A stretch of DNA of 62,333 nucleotides, taken from CAZFAP01 sp964516325. GTDB lineage: Bacteria; Auribacterota; JABMQX01. The notes under the pieces are model-generated. The model did not search any database and was not told the DNA's origin. It saw only the letters and a list, made by a program, of their open reading frames with translations. Below, one piece after another: positions 58,480 through 62,333 of the stretch. Within the stretch, counting starts at the first letter, position 1. Every line of letters starts with the position of its first letter. A program made the position numbers and the translations under genes. Location of the stretch: NCBI GenBank assembly GCA_964516325.1, contig CAZFAP010000006.1:1-62333 (forward strand), written 5' to 3'.

Positions 58480-59360
58480 AAGCCTTTTTCGACTTCTTGA
58501 AAGATAACTCTTCAACGATCCTGATGGCGCTCGGTGCGCTTTCACTGGTCCTCTTTGTGCTTGGGGGCGCCTCAGTGAGGGTCCGCGCGATCGCCCTGAA
58601 CACTATCCGGGAAGAGCTGCGGAAGAAAATCCTCTACTTCCTTGTCCTTTTCGGGATCATATTCGTGGCCGCGTCCGGGGCGATTTCGACCATTCAGCCC
58701 GGCAGGGAGGGAGAGGCGATCACACAAACGGGGCTGTTCACAATAAGCCTGTTCGGGATGTTGCTCACGGTTTTTTCGGCAACGACGGTGCTTTTCTCGG
58801 AGATTCGAAGCCGGACGATTTTCATTCTGTTCTCGCATCCGGTTTGGAGCTTTCACATTATTCTCGGGAAGTTCCTGGGCGTGGTGGGGATTGTTTTCAT
58901 TTCCGTGGCTCTGATGGGGGCGGCGTTGGTCGTCTATTTCGGTTTCACCCCCTGGTTTGCGGTCGTGAGCAAGGTCCTGCCAGCGGTTGCCTTAATCTTT
59001 TTCCAACTCGTGATGCTGACCGCCATGTGCGTGCTCGGGTCAACGTTTCTGTCTCGGATCACAAATATCCTCCTTGCCATGATTCTGTTTGTCCTCGGGA
59101 GCGGTCATTCCTTTTTCAAGGACATGGTCGAGATGATGAAAGTCCCGGTGATGAGGCACTACGTCCAGGCTTTTATGTTTGTTCTGCCAAATTTCGAGAG
59201 ATTTGCCGTTGGCAGCAGAATGTTCTCCCTTGAGTTCTCCCTGGATGCTACTTATGTTCTTTCTGCGATGGGCGATTCCCTGTTTCGTTCGGCGGCGATG
59301 ATCGCGCTGGGGATACTCTTTTTCCACGTCAAGGAAGTCGGCACCGAAAGGTGGGAGTGA
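58476..59360 (+). CDS. ABC-2-type transporter permease, second subunit
   Basis: The 294-residue permease starts at GTG overlapping the ATPase stop by four bases. It has six helices, with FVASSGAISTIQ-like loops and SRTIFILFSHPVWSFHIILG corresponding to the coupling region of ABC-2 permeases. It is paralogous in layout to the first permease, suggesting a heterodimeric exporter. The next gene overlaps its end, so the unit continues. Confidence 0.87.
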   Translation: MKAFFDFLKDNSSTILMALGALSLVLFVLGGASVRVRAIALNTIREELRKKILYFLVLFGIIFVAASGAISTIQPGREGEAITQTGLFTISLFGMLLTVFSATTVLFSEIRSRTIFILFSHPVWSFHIILGKFLGVVGIVFISVALMGAALVVYFGFTPWFAVVSKVLPAVALIFFQLVMLTAMCVLGSTFLSRITNILLAMILFVLGSGHSFFKDMVEMMKVPVMRHYVQAFMFVLPNFERFAVGSRMFSLEFSLDATYVLSAMGDSLFRSAAMIALGILFFHVKEVGTERWE

Positions 59361-60712
59361 GCGGAGAAGTGTTCGGTAGGAAGATTGTCCATTACATTGC
59401 GGCTATCGTCCTCCTTGCGGCCCTCGTCCCTCTTCAAGGCAACATTGACAGGAGGAGGGTCGAAGAGAAACTCGAGGCTCAGGACCGCCCGGCAATCCGC
59501 CCCGGCGAGGCAGCTATTGGGCTTCTGCTGGCGGGTTTTCGCGGTCTGGCAGCAAATGTGCTATGGTTTCGGGCGATGGTCCTGTTCGAGCAGGGCAGGG
59601 TGACAGAGGAGATTCCGCTATTTCAGGCGATTTCCTACTTGCAGCCGCGGTTTCGGGCGACGTGGTCGTTCGGAGCCTGGCACATGGCTTATAACGTTTC
59701 TGCACACTTCTATGAGAGAAAAGACCTAACCGACGAGGAAGTTGACCGCTACCGATTCGAGTGCTTCAAAATCGGGGACGAGTTCTTACGGAAAGGGATA
59801 CAGTACAATTACTATAACTACGAGCTGCATTGGGACCTTGGCTTCACGATTCTCTATTACAAGCAGTACAAGATGTCGAAAGAGAAGGGGTGGGGCGAAG
59901 AGAAGGAGGCTTTGAAGGCGGCTCTCGACGAAATGAGGATTGCAACGCTGTTTCAGCCGCCTCTTTCGGAGCATCCCCCCTATGTGGACAGGATCATTGC
60001 AGTCATCATGCGAGAAGGGGGATTGCTTGACGATGCCTACAAGGTATGGTACAGGCTGGCAAACACCCCGGCGAACGCGGATAGAATCGTGTCCAGCATA
60101 ATGAGAGAATGTGGGATGTCCAAAGCAGAGGCGGAAAACGTCCTGACCCGAATGAGTCGCTGGCGAGACGAAACACGAAGTGTAAACCTTGTCCGGAAGC
60201 ATACGAGTCGGGTTGCGGACAGGATCACTGTGGAAGAGGCGAAGTCTTACGCGGTCGAAATGGAAAAGCAAGACAAGCTCGCCGAGGCATACACCGTCTG
60301 GCATAACCTCCTGAGCGAGGCCGAAAAAAAGAAGTCGCAGCTTGCCCAGGACAAACTGGCGGACCCGGAACTCGTCAAACAAACGGAAGACGATGTGAAG
60401 GAATTCTCGGAGAGCACCCAGAAACTGGCGGAGGTTCTCAGGGAAAAAGGAACGGACGTCGAATCGCTCAACAAGGTCTCATCGGAAGAAGGTCTGCCAG
60501 CCGCCCTTCGACAGAGAATCGAGGGGCGATTCCGAGCTCTTGGGGAGCAGGCGGAAAAAGACCGCGAGGCCGACATCGCTGAAACGTTGAAGATGTATCG
60601 AGAACTGACGAAGCCTGCCCCGAACCTTGACTGGTGGGTATTGCTGTTTATCCCGCTGTTCTTGCTGGCAGCGGGTTATCTGTTATTCGGAAAGGAGTCG
60701 TATGCGAGCTGA
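59351..60712 (+). CDS. Membrane-anchored helical (TPR-like) protein linked to the ABC-2 exporter
   Basis: The 453-residue protein has an N-terminal membrane helix (IVHYIAAIVLLAALVPLQG), a long helical region with TPR-like spacing (LGFRG-type opening LLLAGFRGLAANVLWFRAM, then WDLGFTILYYKQYKMSKEKG) and a C-terminal helix (WWVLLFIPLFLLAAGYLLFG). The region between, exposed to one side, is rich in Glu and Lys. GTG is the start, nested in the end of the permease gene (10-base overlap), so it belongs to the exporter operon. Proteins of this type beside ABC-2 genes are known from several phyla but have no assigned role. The gene after it starts before its stop. Confidence 0.75.
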   Translation: MGVSGEVFGRKIVHYIAAIVLLAALVPLQGNIDRRRVEEKLEAQDRPAIRPGEAAIGLLLAGFRGLAANVLWFRAMVLFEQGRVTEEIPLFQAISYLQPRFRATWSFGAWHMAYNVSAHFYERKDLTDEEVDRYRFECFKIGDEFLRKGIQYNYYNYELHWDLGFTILYYKQYKMSKEKGWGEEKEALKAALDEMRIATLFQPPLSEHPPYVDRIIAVIMREGGLLDDAYKVWYRLANTPANADRIVSSIMRECGMSKAEAENVLTRMSRWRDETRSVNLVRKHTSRVADRITVEEAKSYAVEMEKQDKLAEAYTVWHNLLSEAEKKKSQLAQDKLADPELVKQTEDDVKEFSESTQKLAEVLREKGTDVESLNKVSSEEGLPAALRQRIEGRFRALGEQAEKDREADIAETLKMYRELTKPAPNLDWWVLLFIPLFLLAAGYLLFGKESYAS

Positions 60713-61445
60713 GCCGCAACCTGCAAGATACGCGATCTTTGGCGACGTCCACGGAAATCTCGAAGCCCTCAACGCGGTCCTTGAGTCCATGGAAGAGGAA
60801 GGGGTGACCCATTACGCCTGCGTGGGCGACAGCGTGGGGTATGGAGCAAATCCGGTCGAGTGCGTGGAGAAGATTCGGGCTTTGGAGTGCAAAGTGGTGC
60901 TCGGCAATCACGATGCCGGCGTCGTCGGAAAAACGGACGTCAGGTTCTTCAACAGCGCCGCGAGAGCCGCCATCGAATGGTCGAGGGAAGTTACCGACGG
61001 GACATCGGCGAGCTTCCTGTCAAGCCTGCCCTACGTGGCCAAAACCGAGCGTTTCACACTTGTCCACGCCACGCTCGGAAACCCCGAGCTGTGGACGTAC
61101 ATCTTCAGCCCCATTGAAGCGGAGACCTATTTCCCCTACCAGACCGATCCGGTCTGTTTTATTGGGCATACGCATATCCCCTGCGTTTTTTCCACCGATG
61201 CCATGCAGAGTTTCAGCCGGGCAACGACCGTACGCCTCAACCCCGATGTCAAATACCTCGTCAACGTCGGCAGCGTCGGCCAGCCGAGGGACGGCAATCC
61301 GCTATCGTCGTATGTCATCTACGATCTGGCGGAAGAGGTGCTTCGGTTCCTCCGCGTTCCATACGATGTGGCTGTCGCGCAGAAAAAAATCATTGATGCT
61401 GGGCTGCCTCATATCCTGGCAATGAGGTTGGAGTGGGGAAAGTAA
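60702..61445 (+). CDS. Metallophosphoesterase (YfcE/ApaH-like diadenosine group)
   Basis: The 247-residue protein has the family motifs YAIFGDVHGNLEALNAVLES, VGDSVGYGANPVECVE, VVLGNHDAGVV, LVHATLG and the closing GHTHIPCVF with NVGSVGQPRDGNPLSSYVIY. This is the PF12850-type group, often annotated as diadenosine tetraphosphatase or phosphodiesterase. AAAGGAG is six bases from the ATG, which lies inside the end of the preceding gene. Substrate is not determined. VanZ-like gene overlaps its end. Confidence 0.9.
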   Translation: MRAEPQPARYAIFGDVHGNLEALNAVLESMEEEGVTHYACVGDSVGYGANPVECVEKIRALECKVVLGNHDAGVVGKTDVRFFNSAARAAIEWSREVTDGTSASFLSSLPYVAKTERFTLVHATLGNPELWTYIFSPIEAETYFPYQTDPVCFIGHTHIPCVFSTDAMQSFSRATTVRLNPDVKYLVNVGSVGQPRDGNPLSSYVIYDLAEEVLRFLRVPYDVAVAQKKIIDAGLPHILAMRLEWGK

Positions 61446-61957
61446 TCCGCGGGGCGCGAAGACCCTTTCTGATCGCCTTATCCTGGGTTCTCGTCGCGGG
61501 CTGGGCGGGGTTTATCTGGGCCCTTTTGACCCTCCCCGGAGAGCAAACCCCCGACGTTAGCTTCATTCCCTTTGGAGACAAGCTCGGACACGCCGGATTG
61601 TACTTCATCTGGGGGCTTCTCGTTTGCTGGGCTGCGGTGGGGTCCTTTCGGCTGCTCTCAAGGCTCGGCGTGGCGGCAGCGTGCGTCGCGGCGGCGGCGC
61701 TTTACGGAGCGGTCTCCGAAGTCTATCAGGCACGGATAGGGCGAGAAGCGGACGTGCTGGATATTGGCGCGGATTTGTTGGGGGCGATTGCGGCACAGTA
61801 CATCTGGTTTTCACCCAGGGTGAGAACTTTCCTGAAAAGCGGCATTCGGAGGCGAGTCATTCCGACGAGACCGAGTTCCCCCGCTTTCCCGCCTTCGGAC
61901 AAGCTCCATTTGCCGAACAACGTTGCGCCGCGCGCCGAACCAAAACAAGAGAAGTAA
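61433..61957 (+). CDS. VanZ-family membrane protein
   Basis: The 174-residue protein starts at GTG within the end of the phosphoesterase gene, with GAGG upstream. It has four helices and the VanZ pattern: WAGFIWALLTLPGEQTP, FGDKLGHAGLYFIWGLLV with the conserved D-K-x-x-H, and YGAVSEVYQARIGREADVLD with the E-x-x-Q and D-x-x-D features. VanZ-like proteins are of uncertain function; VanZ gives teicoplanin tolerance. The C-terminal 35 residues are polar, Pro/Arg-rich and look unstructured. Confidence 0.87.
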   Translation: MGKVIRGARRPFLIALSWVLVAGWAGFIWALLTLPGEQTPDVSFIPFGDKLGHAGLYFIWGLLVCWAAVGSFRLLSRLGVAAACVAAAALYGAVSEVYQARIGREADVLDIGADLLGAIAAQYIWFSPRVRTFLKSGIRRRVIPTRPSSPAFPPSDKLHLPNNVAPRAEPKQEK

Positions 61958-62333
61958 GCTTCCCTACCCCGCAGTGCCTCCCCGGACAAAGGCGATCTCC
62001 ATGAGCCTCCAGCCAACCCATCTTCCGCGAGACACGAGTGTGCCTGCCCGATGGGCCGCGGACGACGGCGGTGCTATTGGGGGGAGACCGACCTCGAGGA
62101 AGGGAATTGTCGGGTGGAGCCCCGGGGACCGCGCCGCGGTGGATCGCCAGACCGTGTAGGGCCCCCTCCTCATTGCCCTGCCAGCGTGCACCACGGTCCC
62201 ACACGGCAGCCAGTCCCTCCCCACAAAAGGTTTACTGAAGGTCTGCACCGCGCGGCCGGCTCTGAGGCCGCCCATGGTCTAGAGACTTAGCCGGAAAGCC
62301 CATGTTTTGCTGACGTGCTGGGCCTGGGTGATA
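61958..62333. other. Right-end region, 376 bases, no supported gene
   Basis: The stretch is GC-rich and contains no coding frame with recognisable domain or start context, no tRNA and no clear intrinsic terminator. Several short self-complementary words occur, so a structured RNA extending beyond the edge cannot be excluded. Confidence 0.4.

Noticed and set aside
61958..62333. A structured RNA (RNase P, SRP RNA, tmRNA) at the right edge
   Set aside because: None of the conserved sequence hallmarks of these RNAs could be found on either strand.
1..62333. CRISPR arrays, prophage genes, integrases, rRNA genes
   Set aside because: No regularly spaced identical repeats, no phage or recombinase motifs and no rRNA sequence were seen. 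The repeats found are dispersed or a single direct pair.

Overview
The window is a gene-dense, moderately GC-rich bacterial chromosome segment. An outer membrane with lipid A is implied by lpxK, an lptF/lptG pair, a porin-like beta-barrel and SurA-type chaperones. Housekeeping genes dominate, and I see no phage, transposase or CRISPR. Short intergenic repeats of several families are scattered between operons. I cannot name the phylum. The repeat-rich intergenic DNA and the gene mix suggest an uncultivated Gram-negative lineage rather than a well-known proteobacterium.

Layout. 1-2329: leftward metal-uptake locus (small membrane protein, His-rich outer-membrane barrel, zinc/manganese-binding protein running off the edge). 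2387-4093: metallophosphoesterase and a UVR-motif protein. 4113-5650: heterodimeric class I fumarase, leftward. 6114-11265: hisA, hisI, dtd, an exported protein, surE and a GlcF/LutA-like iron-sulfur protein. 11338-13655: leftward three-gene cassette of AAA ATPase, PIN-like nuclease and two-TM protein. This is the best candidate for an undescribed system. 14313-15744: coiled-coil membrane protein and a tiny lipoprotein. 15945-18331: lptF/lptG, leftward. 19037-24845: tRNA-Ser, TIM-barrel enzyme, CPBP protease, comF, lpxK, PfkB kinase. 24683-27319: a beta-helix protein gene lying between two 143-bp direct repeats made of the 3' end of the PfkB gene.

27614-38254 is the classical transcription/translation cluster: nusA, infB, a DUF503 gene, rbfA, nrnA, truB, ribF, rpsO, pnp and an MBL-fold hydrolase. 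It lacks rimP. 38337-42267 holds tRNA-Glu, DUF488, cupin, a serine hydrolase and a Mut7-C/MTH938 pair. 42663-50697 runs mfd, two SurA-like lipoproteins, pdxA and rsmA. The order surA-pdxA-rsmA matches E. coli. 50753-56411 holds gatC-gatA, an MGDG-synthase-like glycosyltransferase, a family 2 glycosyltransferase, pcm, a VTT-domain protein and tRNA-Pro. 56461-61957 is acylphosphatase, an ABC-2 exporter with two permeases, a large membrane-anchored protein, a metallophosphoesterase and a VanZ-like protein. The last 376 bases have no gene I can support.

All calls come from reading sequence and translated motifs. No database search was run, and promoters and hairpins are pattern matches only.
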